The translations under genes were made by a program, and so were the position numbers. A stretch of DNA of 64,000 nucleotides, from positions 1 through 64,000 of the forward strand of contig RAZP01000001.1 of assembly GCA_004028745.1 (NCBI GenBank), written 5' to 3'. Positions 36,642 to 46,300 of the stretch are shown piece after piece. The DNA comes from Prosthecochloris sp. (GTDB taxonomy: Bacteria > Bacteroidota > Chlorobiia > Chlorobiales > Chlorobiaceae). Numbering within the stretch: the first letter of the stretch is position 1; every line of letters begins with the position of its first letter. The notes below the pieces were generated by a model. It was not told the DNA's origin. It saw nothing but the letters and a program-made list of their open reading frames with translations, and made no database searches.

Positions 36642-37530
36642 GGAGAGAGGGTTTCCTCCGGATTATCTTCTGGCAAGACTAAGCGTAAGAAAAAGCAAGC
36701 TTTTTTCGCCGGAGCAGGAATCAGTCCTGTCAGGGTATTCTCCCTCTGACATCCAGGAGCTTTATTTCAGGGAATACCGATGGGTGTTTCTACAGCTGGA
36801 TGCGCACATGCAAAAAGTTTTTTTACCGTTTTTTGTCTACTTGGAGCTGAAGACTCTTATTACATGTGTCCGTTTCAGGCATGCTGAAAAAGGTGCACAG
36901 GTGCTTGAAAATCTTTTTCTACGGAGTTTGATCGCAAAGCCGCTGAAAAAGAGAATAAGGAAAGTGAAAACTGTGTCTGCTTTGACCAGCGTAATTATCG
37001 CTGCTGTTCTGGACAACCCGAAAACCGGGCAAACAGTTGAAAGGGATTACAGAAAAAGTGGAATGAGAGCACTCGAAAAGAGCCTTGTCGAACAGTTTCT
37101 TTTGCAGATAATGAAACAAAAGCAGGCTCCTGTTATCCGGGAATTTTTCAAAATAGCAATTGACAACAGAAACAGAACCGCACTTTTTGAGCATCTTCGC
37201 TGGGGAATTTCCACAGATCCTGTTTTCCTCGACGGAGGAACCCTCAAGCCTTCGGTTCTTTACCGGTTCTTTTACGAAGAGGGGCCTGCGGCAATGGTTC
37301 CTTTGTTTAAAGCTTCGGGAGATGTCTTCCGCAAGAATCCCGATGCCAGAGGTTTTGAGCAGGCTCAGTTTGCAGAAACGGAGCGTTCGATAAAGAAGCT
37401 CTGTGGTAAGTTTCCCGACAGGGGGGCGATCCTGGATTATCTCTGGCGTTGTTATGTGGTCTTCGGAGACCTCGCTATTGTTAAATACGGGAAAGAGATA
37501 CATAGAGACTTGATGTATTTCACGGGATAG
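36616..37530 (+). CDS. atpC: V/A-type ATP synthase subunit C (d-like)
   Basis: A 304-residue, helix-rich subunit that links the central stalk to the K ring. Recognised mainly by position and by the YLARLSVRKSKLF-type start and the REYRWVF segment. Overlaps atpE by 26 bases. Confidence 0.78.
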   Translation: MEAVIGIDKERGFPPDYLLARLSVRKSKLFSPEQESVLSGYSPSDIQELYFREYRWVFLQLDAHMQKVFLPFFVYLELKTLITCVRFRHAEKGAQVLENLFLRSLIAKPLKKRIRKVKTVSALTSVIIAAVLDNPKTGQTVERDYRKSGMRALEKSLVEQFLLQIMKQKQAPVIREFFKIAIDNRNRTALFEHLRWGISTDPVFLDGGTLKPSVLYRFFYEEGPAAMVPLFKASGDVFRKNPDARGFEQAQFAETERSIKKLCGKFPDRGAILDYLWRCYVVFGDLAIVKYGKEIHRDLMYFTG

Positions 37531-37533
37531 CGG

Positions 37534-37854
37534 ATGAAAAAAATCATGTTTATTACGACAACCGATGCTGAGTATGGATTCAGGCTTGGCGGAGTACTGC
37601 AACAGGTCGCATCGGCTGAAGATGTCGGCAGAAAGCTCCAGGATGTCTGCGATGATCCCGATTATGGGCTGGTTGTTATTGATGAACCGCTCCTGCAGGC
37701 AATCGATGAGGATACGATACAGTCGATAGAGCGGCAGTGGGACGGAATTCTGCTTACTCTTCCTGCACACGAGGCAACCAGGGAAGAGATTGAAGCTTAC
37801 ATGGCAAGTCTTCTGAGAAAAACCATCGGTTATCACATAAAGCTGAATGTATGA
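37534..37854 (+). CDS. atpF: V/A-type ATP synthase subunit F
   Basis: A 106-residue central-stalk subunit with the typical alpha/beta start IMFITTTDAEYGFRLGGV and VVIDEPLL. Overlaps the start of atpA (ATGA). Confidence 0.85.
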   Translation: MKKIMFITTTDAEYGFRLGGVLQQVASAEDVGRKLQDVCDDPDYGLVVIDEPLLQAIDEDTIQSIERQWDGILLTLPAHEATREEIEAYMASLLRKTIGYHIKLNV

Positions 37855-39515
37855 GTGGAAAGATTACAGGAATATCAGGCCCGGTCGTTACAACGGATAT
37901 GCAGGGGCTCAAGCTCAATGAGAAAGTCTCGGTAGGCTGTGGGAAGCTGACAGGAGAAGCAATCCGCATCGAGAAAGCGCAGGCGGTGATTCAGGTTTAT
38001 GAGGATACCAGGGGGGTTGGCTTGCATGAACCGGTCACTGCTACCGGTATGCCGCTGCATGTCAGGCTTGGGCCTGGTATGCTTTCCGAGATGTACGATG
38101 GGTTGCAGAGGCCCTTGGAGCGGCTGCTTGCAGAGCAGGGGCCGTTTTTAATAGCAGGCAAGGAGGTTGATGTCCTCGATTATTCCCGCACATGGAAGCA
38201 CGTTCCTCTCAAGAGCGAAGGCGATACCCTTTTGCAGGGCGAATTTTTCGGTTATGTCGAAGAAGGTTCATTCCGGCATTACCTTGCCTATCCTACGTCC
38301 AGTCAATCTTCCCGTGGTGACGGAAAAAGGCCGTCAAAACGGAGAATTGCATCCATAAAGGAAGGTGCGTTTACTCTGGGCGAGCCTTTGGGAACGCTTG
38401 ATGACGGGACCGAATTTTTCGCGTGGCATGACTGGCCGGTGAGGATTCCAAAGCCGTTCAAGAAAAAAGCCACCTCCAATGAGCCACTGATAACCGGGCA
38501 GCGCAGTATTGATCTCATGTTTCCCATTGCCAGGGGTGGCACTGCGGTTATGCCGGGCGGTTTTGGTACCGGAAAAACCGTTCTCGAGCAATCCATTGCG
38601 AAATATGCGGATGTTGATATCGTCATCTATGTGGGGTGCGGTGAGCGAGGCAATGAAATGGCCGATCTTATTGAAGAGTTCAGGGTGCTGAGTGATCCTT
38701 GGGCCAGCAAGCCCCTTATGGAAAGAACCGTGCTTGTGGTCAATACTTCGAATATGCCGGTTGCAGCCCGTGAGGCTTCTATCTATACCGCGGTGACAAT
38801 CGCCGAGTACTATAGAGATATGGGGTTTCATGTCCTGCTGCTTGCCGACAGTCTTTCTCGCTGGGCGGAAGCGATGAGAGAAATATCCGCTTCACTTGAA
38901 GAGATGCCGGGTGAAGAAGGGTATCCGACCTACCTCTCCTCAAGGCTGGCTGGTTTTTTTGAAAGGGCGGGTGTGGTTGAAACTATCAGCGGGCGAAACG
39001 GCTCTCTCACTATGATCCTTTCCGTTTCACCCGCCGGAGCCGATTTTACCGAACCGGTCACTCAGGCTTGCCTCAGAGCTACAGGTGCCTCCCTGATACT
39101 TGACACCTCTCTTGCTTATAGCCGTCACTATCCGGCAATAAACTGGAACCAGAGCTACTCTCTTTATACCACGGAGCTCTCGGAATATTTTAAGGAAAAA
39201 GTCGCAGAACAATGGCCGGCTTTGCAGGTACGGTGCAGGGAGATACTGCAGAAAGAAGAGTCGCTCAAGGAAGTCATCGAAATTATAGGAGTTTCCGGGC
39301 TCCAGGACGATGACAGGTTACTGATTACAATAGCTGAGAAAATAAGAACAGAACTGCTCAGTCAGAATGCGTTTTCCGATGACGCTTTTTCACCCCCTGA
39401 AAAAACATTCTCGATCATGGAAAGAATTATCCGTTTTTACGATATGGCTGAAAGCCGCTTGAAAAACGGGGAGCCGCTTGAAGATGTTTTGAAGGAGGGG
39501 GGAACAGCGGTATGA
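37851..39515 (+). CDS. atpA: V/A-type ATP synthase catalytic subunit A
   Basis: A 554-residue catalytic subunit. The Walker A motif GGFGTGKTV lies near residue 235, VIYVGCGERGNEM follows, and the V-type non-homologous insert is present. LLADSLSRWAEAMREIS covers Walker B and the catalytic region. Hydrolyses or makes ATP at the A/B interface. Confidence 0.96.
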   Translation: MSGKITGISGPVVTTDMQGLKLNEKVSVGCGKLTGEAIRIEKAQAVIQVYEDTRGVGLHEPVTATGMPLHVRLGPGMLSEMYDGLQRPLERLLAEQGPFLIAGKEVDVLDYSRTWKHVPLKSEGDTLLQGEFFGYVEEGSFRHYLAYPTSSQSSRGDGKRPSKRRIASIKEGAFTLGEPLGTLDDGTEFFAWHDWPVRIPKPFKKKATSNEPLITGQRSIDLMFPIARGGTAVMPGGFGTGKTVLEQSIAKYADVDIVIYVGCGERGNEMADLIEEFRVLSDPWASKPLMERTVLVVNTSNMPVAAREASIYTAVTIAEYYRDMGFHVLLLADSLSRWAEAMREISASLEEMPGEEGYPTYLSSRLAGFFERAGVVETISGRNGSLTMILSVSPAGADFTEPVTQACLRATGASLILDTSLAYSRHYPAINWNQSYSLYTTELSEYFKEKVAEQWPALQVRCREILQKEESLKEVIEIIGVSGLQDDDRLLITIAEKIRTELLSQNAFSDDAFSPPEKTFSIMERIIRFYDMAESRLKNGEPLEDVLKEGGTAV

Positions 39516-40840
39516 GGCTTTCGGAACACTCCTACAGGACTGTAACATCCCTTGCAGGGCCGATACTTTTTCTGGAAAACGTCCGGAACGCGAAGATAGG
39601 CGAGGTGGTCAACGTAAAGACAGGGGAAGGACGGAACATTGAGGGAGAAGTCCTGAGCATAGACCGGGGAAAAGTACTGATTGAAGTTTATGGTGAGAGC
39701 CAGGGGCTGGATCTTGGGCATACATCGGTTGTTTTTACCGATTCGGTTAAAAAGATTCCGCTTTCCCGTGATATTGTAGGGCGTTCGTTTAACGGTTCAT
39801 TTGAGCCGATTGACGGATTGCCGATGTATATCCCGGATCGCTATGAGGCAATTACGGGAGTTCCTATAAATCCGGCCTCACGTTCAGGTCCCGAAGAATT
39901 TATCAGCACCGGTCTCTCGGTCATTGACGGGCTCAATACGCTTGTCAAAGGACAGAAACTCCCCGTGTTTTCGGCTTCCGGCTTGCCTTCCAGGGAAGTT
40001 GTGGCATTTATCCTGAAACATGCCACGACACTTGCTGCCGAGAAAAACTTCATGGTAATATTTGCCGCTCTCGGTCTGAGTTTTCATGACTACTCCTTTT
40101 ATATGGAGACTCTTCAGCAGATGGCGTCCGGTTACACCGCGTTTATCACCATGGCCGATGATCCGGTTATGGAGCGGCTGCTGGCTCCACGCTATGCGTT
40201 GACCGTTGCCGAATATCTGGCTTTTGAGCATGACATGGATGTCCTGGTGATCATGACCGACATGACCAACTATTGTGATGCATTGCGGGAGATAGCCACC
40301 GCACGAAAAGAACTGCCAGGCAGAAGAGGGTACCCGGGCTACATGTACTCCGACCTTGCTTCTCTGTACGAACGGGCGGGACGTGTTAACGGCAAGAGCG
40401 GTTCGGTAACCATGCTGCCGGTGCTGACCATGCCGGAGGATGATATTACCCACCCTATTCCCGACTTAACGGGCTATATTACTGAAGGTCAGATTGTCTT
40501 GAGCAGGGAGCTGCACCAGAAAAGCATTTTTCCTCCCGTTGATGCTCTGCCGTGTCTGTCGAGACTGATGAACAGCGGGATCGGCAAAGGCAAGACAAGA
40601 GAAGATCACCGTATTGTTGCCAACCTTTTGTATAAGTACTATGCAAAAGGCAGGAAGCTCAGAAAGCTTGAGGCGATCATAGGAAGGGAGGGTCTGTCAA
40701 GCGATGACAGGGTGATGCTGGATTTTGCCGATGGGTTTGAAAAACATTTTATCCATCAGGGGGAAAAGCCGAGAGATATCTTTCAGACGCTTGACGAAGG
40801 CAGAAACATTCTTGCTCAATTTTCACTTGACCTGCCGTGA
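39512..40840 (+). CDS. atpB: V/A-type ATP synthase subunit B
   Basis: A 442-residue non-catalytic head subunit. It has the A/B-family fold markers (ITGVPINPASRSGPEEFISTGLS and the tail region LPGRRGYPGYMYSDLASLYERAGR) but no Walker A lysine, as is normal. Overlaps atpA by 4 bases. Confidence 0.95.
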   Translation: MRLSEHSYRTVTSLAGPILFLENVRNAKIGEVVNVKTGEGRNIEGEVLSIDRGKVLIEVYGESQGLDLGHTSVVFTDSVKKIPLSRDIVGRSFNGSFEPIDGLPMYIPDRYEAITGVPINPASRSGPEEFISTGLSVIDGLNTLVKGQKLPVFSASGLPSREVVAFILKHATTLAAEKNFMVIFAALGLSFHDYSFYMETLQQMASGYTAFITMADDPVMERLLAPRYALTVAEYLAFEHDMDVLVIMTDMTNYCDALREIATARKELPGRRGYPGYMYSDLASLYERAGRVNGKSGSVTMLPVLTMPEDDITHPIPDLTGYITEGQIVLSRELHQKSIFPPVDALPCLSRLMNSGIGKGKTREDHRIVANLLYKYYAKGRKLRKLEAIIGREGLSSDDRVMLDFADGFEKHFIHQGEKPRDIFQTLDEGRNILAQFSLDLP

Positions 40841-41454
40841 TAAACCCTACAAGAATAAACCTGCTTTCTCTGAAAGAAAAGGCCAGGTCTGTCGTGAACA
40901 GCATCGGTATTCTAAAAGCCAAACGGCAGGCGCTCATCAGGGAATTTATACAGACAACCGAACCTTTTTTGCGGTCCAGGGAAGATATCCGTAAACTTTA
41001 CGGCAGAGCCGTTGACGAATTGAAAGTCAGTCTGGGCAGAGAAGGCAGCGACTATGTCGGTTCCCTTGCGGCAATTACTTCCGTGGATTTAAAAGTGGAT
41101 GTAACAGTGAACTCCATCTGGGGCATCGAATACAGGGAGATGGTGCCTTCAGAAAACCCGGTCAGGTCGCCGGAGGAGAGAGGATATGACTATTACGCAA
41201 CCTCACCTCATCTCGAAGAATGCATAGCGATGTTCGAACGTCTTGTCGAGGCAATGCTTAATATCGCAACCTTTGAGAGCAAATTAAAGCGTCTCGGCGA
41301 AGAAATAAAAATTACCACCCGTCGAATAAGGGTGCTGGAAGAAAGAGTTTTTCCCGGTATAAAGGCAGATGTAAAATTTATCTCGGAATATATCGCTGAA
41401 CGGGAGCGGGAGTCCTACTACCGGCTGAAGCGGTTTAAAGAAATGAAATTATAG
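40837..41454 (+). CDS. atpD: V/A-type ATP synthase subunit D
   Basis: A 205-residue central rotor shaft. Two long helices (N- and C-terminal) flank a short middle domain. It begins NPTRINLLSLKEKA, the usual subunit D signature. Overlaps the end of atpB (ATGA uses GTG/ATG overlap) and closes the operon. Confidence 0.92.
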   Translation: MINPTRINLLSLKEKARSVVNSIGILKAKRQALIREFIQTTEPFLRSREDIRKLYGRAVDELKVSLGREGSDYVGSLAAITSVDLKVDVTVNSIWGIEYREMVPSENPVRSPEERGYDYYATSPHLEECIAMFERLVEAMLNIATFESKLKRLGEEIKITTRRIRVLEERVFPGIKADVKFISEYIAERERESYYRLKRFKEMKL

Positions 41455-41596
41455 AGGTTGATACTGAGCTGGGCACAAAACCGGTAGACTGTTTTTTACA
41501 GATCCTTCAAAGTCGGTTGCAGTAAAATCGCTATATTTTCAAAGGTATCCCATTACCACAACCTACAAACATCCAACCGGCCCATAGGGAAAAAGC

Positions 41597-43000
41597 ATGA
41601 AAGAGAGCGGTTATGATTACCAAATTGTGCGATGGTTCACTTTTTCCGCGTTGTTCTGGTTGATTGTTGGTTTGATTGTGGGCCTCTGGATAGCAATTGA
41701 GATGTTCAATCCGGCGCTCAATCTTACCCCCTGGCTGAGTTTCGGGCGTCTGAGGGTGATTCATACCAATGGCCTTGGTCTTGGTTTCGGACTTGCCGGT
41801 ATTTTTGCTTCTTCTTACTACATCCTTCAGAAACTGGCACGAGCGCCTCTTGTTTTTCCGCGTCTTGCCAAAGTACACTTTTACCTCTTCAATGCCATTA
41901 TTGCGCTGGCTGCCCTCAGCCTTTTTGCCGGGATGAATACATCCAAAGAGTACGCCGAGCTTGAGTGGCCGCTCGATATTGCAGTGGTTGTTATGTGGGT
42001 CATCTTTGCGGTAAACGTTTTCGCAACCCTGATCAAGCGTCAGGAAAAACAGATGTATGTCTCTCTTTGGTATATCATTGCCATGACCGTCACGATAGCT
42101 GTCCTGTATATCGTCAACAACCTCGAGGTACCGGTCAATCTGTTTAAATCCTATCCGGTCTATGCAGGTGTAAACGACGCAAATGTTCAGTGGTGGTACG
42201 GGCACAATATCGTTGGTTTTATTTTTACCGTGCCGATTCTGGCGATGTTTTACTACTTTCTCCCGGTTTCCACAGGGTTACCTCTGTTCAGCCACAGACT
42301 TTCGATCATCTCTTTCTGGTCACTTATTTTTGCTTACCTCTGGACAGGTGCTCACCACCTTATGCTTACCCCGCTGCCTGAATGGATTCAGACTGTCGGT
42401 ATAGCATTCAGCATTTTCCTGATAGCTCCTTCATGGGGTTCCGTGATTAACGGGTATTATACGCTCCGGGGAAACTGGGAGCAGATGCGTTCCAATTACC
42501 TGGTGAAATTCTTTATTGTCGGTATTACCTTTTACGGCTTGCAGACAATACAGGGGCCTACGCAGGGCCTGAGGACCCTCACATCGTTCTTTCATTACAC
42601 TGACTGGGTTATCGGTCATGTTCATATGGGGACCATGGGATGGGTAACCATGACCATTTCGGCGGCTTTCTATTACATGATTCCGAAGATCGCCGGAACC
42701 GGGTTATACAGTATCAGGGCTGCCAATGTTCACTTCTGGCTGATCCTCGTCGGGCAGCTGGTCTGGACGGTTACCATGTGGGTAGGAGGGATCCAGCAGG
42801 GGGCCATGTGGAAAGCTACCGACCCTGATGGTTCGCTGACATACAATTTCCTCGATTCCATTGCGTCACTCTACCCCTACTATAAAATCCGGTTTGCAGC
42901 GGGTATAGTGTACTTTGCAGGGATCGTTCTGTTTGCATGGAACCTTGTTATGACGATAAGAAAGTCACAGGAAGTCAAAAACCAACCTCTGAACAGATAA
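41597..43000 (+). CDS. ccoN: cbb3-type cytochrome c oxidase subunit I
   Basis: A 467-residue catalytic subunit with about 12 helices. Six conserved histidines are visible: His56, His203 (WWYGHN), His253/His254 (GAHH), His341 and His343 (GHVHMG). These fit ligands for heme b, heme b3 and CuB. Reduces O2 with high affinity and pumps protons. Head of the cco operon; its 142-base upstream gap has no recognisable site. Confidence 0.96.
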   Translation: MKESGYDYQIVRWFTFSALFWLIVGLIVGLWIAIEMFNPALNLTPWLSFGRLRVIHTNGLGLGFGLAGIFASSYYILQKLARAPLVFPRLAKVHFYLFNAIIALAALSLFAGMNTSKEYAELEWPLDIAVVVMWVIFAVNVFATLIKRQEKQMYVSLWYIIAMTVTIAVLYIVNNLEVPVNLFKSYPVYAGVNDANVQWWYGHNIVGFIFTVPILAMFYYFLPVSTGLPLFSHRLSIISFWSLIFAYLWTGAHHLMLTPLPEWIQTVGIAFSIFLIAPSWGSVINGYYTLRGNWEQMRSNYLVKFFIVGITFYGLQTIQGPTQGLRTLTSFFHYTDWVIGHVHMGTMGWVTMTISAAFYYMIPKIAGTGLYSIRAANVHFWLILVGQLVWTVTMWVGGIQQGAMWKATDPDGSLTYNFLDSIASLYPYYKIRFAAGIVYFAGIVLFAWNLVMTIRKSQEVKNQPLNR

Positions 43001-43013
43001 ATGGAGGCAGGAT

Positions 43014-43685
43014 ATGGGTGTGTATTCAAAACCGGTTGTTTTTGCCATCCTTTCGGCTGTTGTCATTCTTATAGGCACTGTGGTCACGGTCTTTATCCCG
43101 ATGTTAATGCCTTCTACCCAGCCGGTGAGCGGCTATGTCAAGCCTTATACAGCTGTTGAGCTGGAGGGCAGGGACATTTATATCCGTGAAGGATGTAACA
43201 ACTGTCATACTCAGACTGTCCGGCCTTTGAGAACCGAGGTATTGCGATACGGGGAGTACTCGAAACCTGAAGAGTTTGCATATGACCGGCCATTTCTCTG
43301 GGGGTCGAGACGTACCGGTCCTGACCTGAACAGGGTAGGGGGGAAATACCCCGACTCATGGCATTACAAGCATATGGCTGATCCACAAAGCATGTTCGGG
43401 AAATCCAATATGCCGCCCTATGCCTGGATGGCTCAAAACCGGCTCGATACGCGCTATTCAGTCAAGAAAATCAGGATTCTCGATTACGGATATACAGAAG
43501 AGGAAGTTGCCGCACAGATCGCTGATTACAGGGCTAAAGTTACCAGCCCGTCATATAACTCAAAAAGGGCAAGAAATGGGGTGACGCCGAAAGAACTTCA
43601 AAATGAGCTGACCGAGATGGATGCTGTCATAGCCTATCTACAGAAACTCGGCAGGGATGTAAAAAAACTGGAGGCGGGGAATTGA
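43014..43685 (+). CDS. ccoO: cbb3-type oxidase monoheme cytochrome c subunit
   Basis: A 223-residue, N-terminally anchored c-type cytochrome. Heme site CNNCH at Cys61-His65 and an axial methionine in the KSNMPPYAWM stretch. Transfers electrons to CcoN. Its stop overlaps the ccoQ start. Confidence 0.95.
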   Translation: MGVYSKPVVFAILSAVVILIGTVVTVFIPMLMPSTQPVSGYVKPYTAVELEGRDIYIREGCNNCHTQTVRPLRTEVLRYGEYSKPEEFAYDRPFLWGSRRTGPDLNRVGGKYPDSWHYKHMADPQSMFGKSNMPPYAWMAQNRLDTRYSVKKIRILDYGYTEEEVAAQIADYRAKVTSPSYNSKRARNGVTPKELQNELTEMDAVIAYLQKLGRDVKKLEAGN

Positions 43686-43834
43686 GTTTTGCAGCATGGG
43701 CATATATTCTTTTTACGTTATTACTGGTTGTTGTCTTTGCGTACATCATTTTTCATTACTATAACCCCCGGCGTAAAAAAGAAGTTGAGGCCCCGAAACA
43801 CAGAATGCTGGACGATGATGATGAGAGCCGGTAA
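43682..43834 (+). CDS. ccoQ: CcoQ-like small subunit (TTG start)
   Basis: A 50-residue protein starting with TTG overlapping the ccoO stop (TTGA). One transmembrane helix (about residues 6-25) and a charged tail. The end PKHRMLDDDDESR resembles the CcoS tail at 51037 (PKYRMLDDEDD). Position between ccoO and ccoP fits CcoQ, which stabilises the complex. A CcoS-like role is possible because of the shared tail. Confidence 0.8.
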   Translation: MSFAAWAYILFTLLLVVVFAYIIFHYYNPRRKKEVEAPKHRMLDDDDESR

Positions 43835-43854
43835 AATCTGCAAAGGAGGTTTCC

Positions 43855-44319
43855 ATGAACGAACATGAAAATCCGACGGAAAGCAGCAATAAAGTGCCTA
43901 AGGGCATGACTGCCTTTTTTATTCTCGCCATCATTTTTGTTGTCGGCTACGTCGTCCTTTACACCCCGGCAATTTCCGGATGGTCGTACTATAAGATTTT
44001 TGAGAAAAAAATGGCCGATGCACAAGCGGTTGCTTCAAGTGAAGATGCCAGAGAGAAAAAATCATTCAGTGGCGACGAGGCAGCTATTGCCGAGGGTGCG
44101 AAGATCTATGCCTCAAGCTGTGCAGTATGCCACAAAAAAGACGGAACCGGAGGAATGGGAAGCGATCTTACCGCCGAACTGCAATTCGGGGCAACTCCCG
44201 AAGACATCTATAAGTCTATAGCAAACGGAAGGGAGGGCGGCATGCCGCCCTTCAAGCAGCAGCTAAGCAAGACGAAAATTCTGAAAGTGATGGCTTTTAT
44301 GGAAACGCTCCGAAAATGA
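43855..44319 (+). CDS. ccoP: short, monoheme CcoP-like cytochrome c
   Basis: A 154-residue protein with one N-terminal helix (about 19-37) and a single heme site CAVCH (Cys89-His93), with axial Met130 in GGMPPF. Typical CcoP has about 300 residues and two hemes. This is roughly half length and lacks one heme, so the electron path into the oxidase must be shorter. An AAAGGAGG RBS precedes the ATG. Confidence 0.88.
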   Translation: MNEHENPTESSNKVPKGMTAFFILAIIFVVGYVVLYTPAISGWSYYKIFEKKMADAQAVASSEDAREKKSFSGDEAAIAEGAKIYASSCAVCHKKDGTGGMGSDLTAELQFGATPEDIYKSIANGREGGMPPFKQQLSKTKILKVMAFMETLRK

Positions 44320-44331
44320 AGGTAGAGCATT

Positions 44332-45435
44332 TTGTGGCGTAGATTCAGAAGAGCAGCGGGGCTCTTGCAAGCCTTGCTGATTACCGGCCTGCCTTTCCTT
44401 GTCATCAATGGGCAAAGTGCCCTGCGGTTCGATATCCCTCAGCTCAAGCTTTATTTTTTCGGCTCGGTCATCTGGATAAAAGAGTTGTATCTGATTCTCT
44501 TCGCTGTCCTTTTTTTCCTTCTTTTCATCATTTCAATAACGGCTGTTTTCGGTCGTATCTGGTGCGGCTGGCTTTGTCCGCAAACCGTTCTGCTCGACCT
44601 TTCGGAAAGCATTTCGCGGCTGTTCGGTGGATTGCCTCGGAGGTGGTTACAGCGCATCGTGCTCCTGCCTTTTTCAGCACTGGTCTCATTGACCATCCTA
44701 TGGTATTTTGTGCCTCCGGTGAAAACCATGCAGTCGCTTTTTTCCGATGCGCTCATTACCGGTTTTTTTCTTGTGCAATGGGCGGTGATCTACGCTGAAC
44801 TTGCCTTCATGGGGCGAAAATTCTGTACGACAATCTGTCCTTATGCAATGATGCAGAACGCTCTTTTCGATAGAGACACGCTGGTCATCGAGTATGACAG
44901 GTCGCGGGAAGACGAATGCATGAAGTGTCATGACTGCGTGAAAGCCTGCCCGGTTGGTATCGATATAAAAGAGGGGCTGCAAACCGACTGCATAGCTTGC
45001 GCGGAATGCATCGACGCCTGTGTGGCTGTGACGGTGGAAAGGAATATGAACCCTTTTCCCGGCTACAAAGGAAAGCTGCTTCGCCCGAAGGCATTCTGGC
45101 TCGGAGGGGCGACCCTGCTGGCTGGTGTGATTCTTGTCGTCATGGTTTATTCGAGGCCGGAGGTTACTTTTTTGATAACGAGGGACCCTGAGCAGCTTCC
45201 GCAGCGGATCAACCGCTACTCCTGGTCTCTCTACAACAACACCGATAAGCTGCAATCATTTGAACTTTCTGTTGAGGGTGACTTTATTATCATTGGCGAA
45301 ACAGCATTGTTGCTGGAGCCTTATTCGTTTAAAAAAGGAAAGGTGCTGGTACGGTCAGAAGGTGGTAAGGATGTTGTGGTTTTCACTCTTGAGGGAGATG
45401 GACTGACGATTGAGAAACAAGCGGGTTTTTTATAG
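44332..45435 (+). CDS. ccoG: CcoG-type cytochrome oxidase assembly protein (FixG)
   Basis: A 367-residue membrane FeS protein, about 100 residues shorter than common CcoG. Features: CGWLCPQ, CTTICPYAMMQ, then CMKCHDCVKACPVGIDI and CIACAECIDAC for two [4Fe-4S] clusters, and a C-terminal periplasmic domain. Thought to help copper reduction during cbb3 assembly. The start is TTG at 44332 (12 bases after ccoP); no ATG is available before the first helix. Confidence 0.88.
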   Translation: MWRRFRRAAGLLQALLITGLPFLVINGQSALRFDIPQLKLYFFGSVIWIKELYLILFAVLFFLLFIISITAVFGRIWCGWLCPQTVLLDLSESISRLFGGLPRRWLQRIVLLPFSALVSLTILWYFVPPVKTMQSLFSDALITGFFLVQWAVIYAELAFMGRKFCTTICPYAMMQNALFDRDTLVIEYDRSREDECMKCHDCVKACPVGIDIKEGLQTDCIACAECIDACVAVTVERNMNPFPGYKGKLLRPKAFWLGGATLLAGVILVVMVYSRPEVTFLITRDPEQLPQRINRYSWSLYNNTDKLQSFELSVEGDFIIIGETALLLEPYSFKKGKVLVRSEGGKDVVVFTLEGDGLTIEKQAGFL

Positions 45436-45470
45436 GGTTCTTGAAAAGGAACCAATAATCAGTCATTGCG

Positions 45471-45488
45471 GTATATATCTTGATATAC
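45471..45488. promoter_or_regulatory. palindrome upstream of vapB, possible operator
   Basis: GTATAT-ATCTTG-ATATAC is a 6+6 inverted repeat, 25 bases before the vapB start. VapB antitoxins usually bind such palindromes to repress their own operon. Assignment by position and symmetry only. Confidence 0.4.
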
Positions 45489-45513
45489 ATCAAATAGCCC
45501 ATTATATTACTTT

Positions 45514-45774
45514 ATGCCAACTACAGCTAAAATATTTATGTCCGGTCGAAGCCAGGCCATACGGCTGCCGAAAGAGTTTCGTTTTGAGGGAACAGAGGTA
45601 TACATACGCCGAGATCCGCTTACCGGCGATATAATCCTGTCCCGTAAACCTGAGTCATGGGATGGTTTGTTTGCTCTCGACGAGAAGACAGATGTTCCTG
45701 CTGACTTTATGGGGACGAAAGACAGGGAACAAAACAGTCAAACTCGCGATCCATTTGAGGATTGGAAAGAATGA
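45514..45774 (+). CDS. vapB: VapB-type antitoxin (AbrB/SpoVT family)
   Basis: An 86-residue protein. The N-terminal AbrB-like DNA-binding swapped hairpin ([18 protein letters not shown]) is classic VapB. The acidic C-terminus should wrap the toxin. Overlaps the following vapC by 4 bases. It lies inside the cco locus and is unrelated to oxidase function. Confidence 0.9.
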   Translation: MPTTAKIFMSGRSQAIRLPKEFRFEGTEVYIRRDPLTGDIILSRKPESWDGLFALDEKTDVPADFMGTKDREQNSQTRDPFEDWKE

Positions 45775-46178
45775 GACGCTACATGCTGGACACAAGCATT
45801 GCCAGTCACGTTATCAAGGGAGACATTCCCCGGATTCGTGAAAAGCTGATATCCTTTCCGATAGAAAGCATCGTCATTTCATCAGTGACTCAGGCGGAGT
45901 TGCTTTATGGTCTTGCTAAACGCTCCTATCCCAAAGGATTGTCTGCGCGGGTACACGAGTTTCTCATACGTGTCGACGTCCTGCCTTGGGACCACGAAGT
46001 TGCATCCGTGTACGGCGGCCTCCGTGCAAAATGTGAAGCATCCGGCATATCGCTTTCACCTCTCGACATGATGATTGCCGCTCACGCAAAAACCGTTAAC
46101 GCTGTTCTGGTCACACGAGACAAGGTATTCAGCCGCATTCCTGATGGATTGAGAGTTGAGAGTTGGGATCAGGATTGA
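45771..46178 (+). CDS. vapC: VapC-type PIN-domain toxin
   Basis: A 135-residue PIN RNase. [13 protein letters not shown] carries the first acidic residue, [11 protein letters not shown] the glutamate, and [21 protein letters not shown] the later aspartates. Cleaves tRNA or rRNA in characterised homologues. The start at 45771 is preferred over 45762 because it gives MRRYMLDTS and a 4-base overlap with vapB. Confidence 0.9.
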   Translation: MRRYMLDTSIASHVIKGDIPRIREKLISFPIESIVISSVTQAELLYGLAKRSYPKGLSARVHEFLIRVDVLPWDHEVASVYGGLRAKCEASGISLSPLDMMIAAHAKTVNAVLVTRDKVFSRIPDGLRVESWDQD

Positions 46179-46300
46179 AGGTGAGTGCCTATGGTTCCTA
46201 GTGCTCTTGGGTGTGGTGAGAAATTACAGTACTTTTTTGTAAGGCAGATAATCTGTGGTATGTATAGCATATAATGTTCTTAAATGCGAGAAATTGAGAG

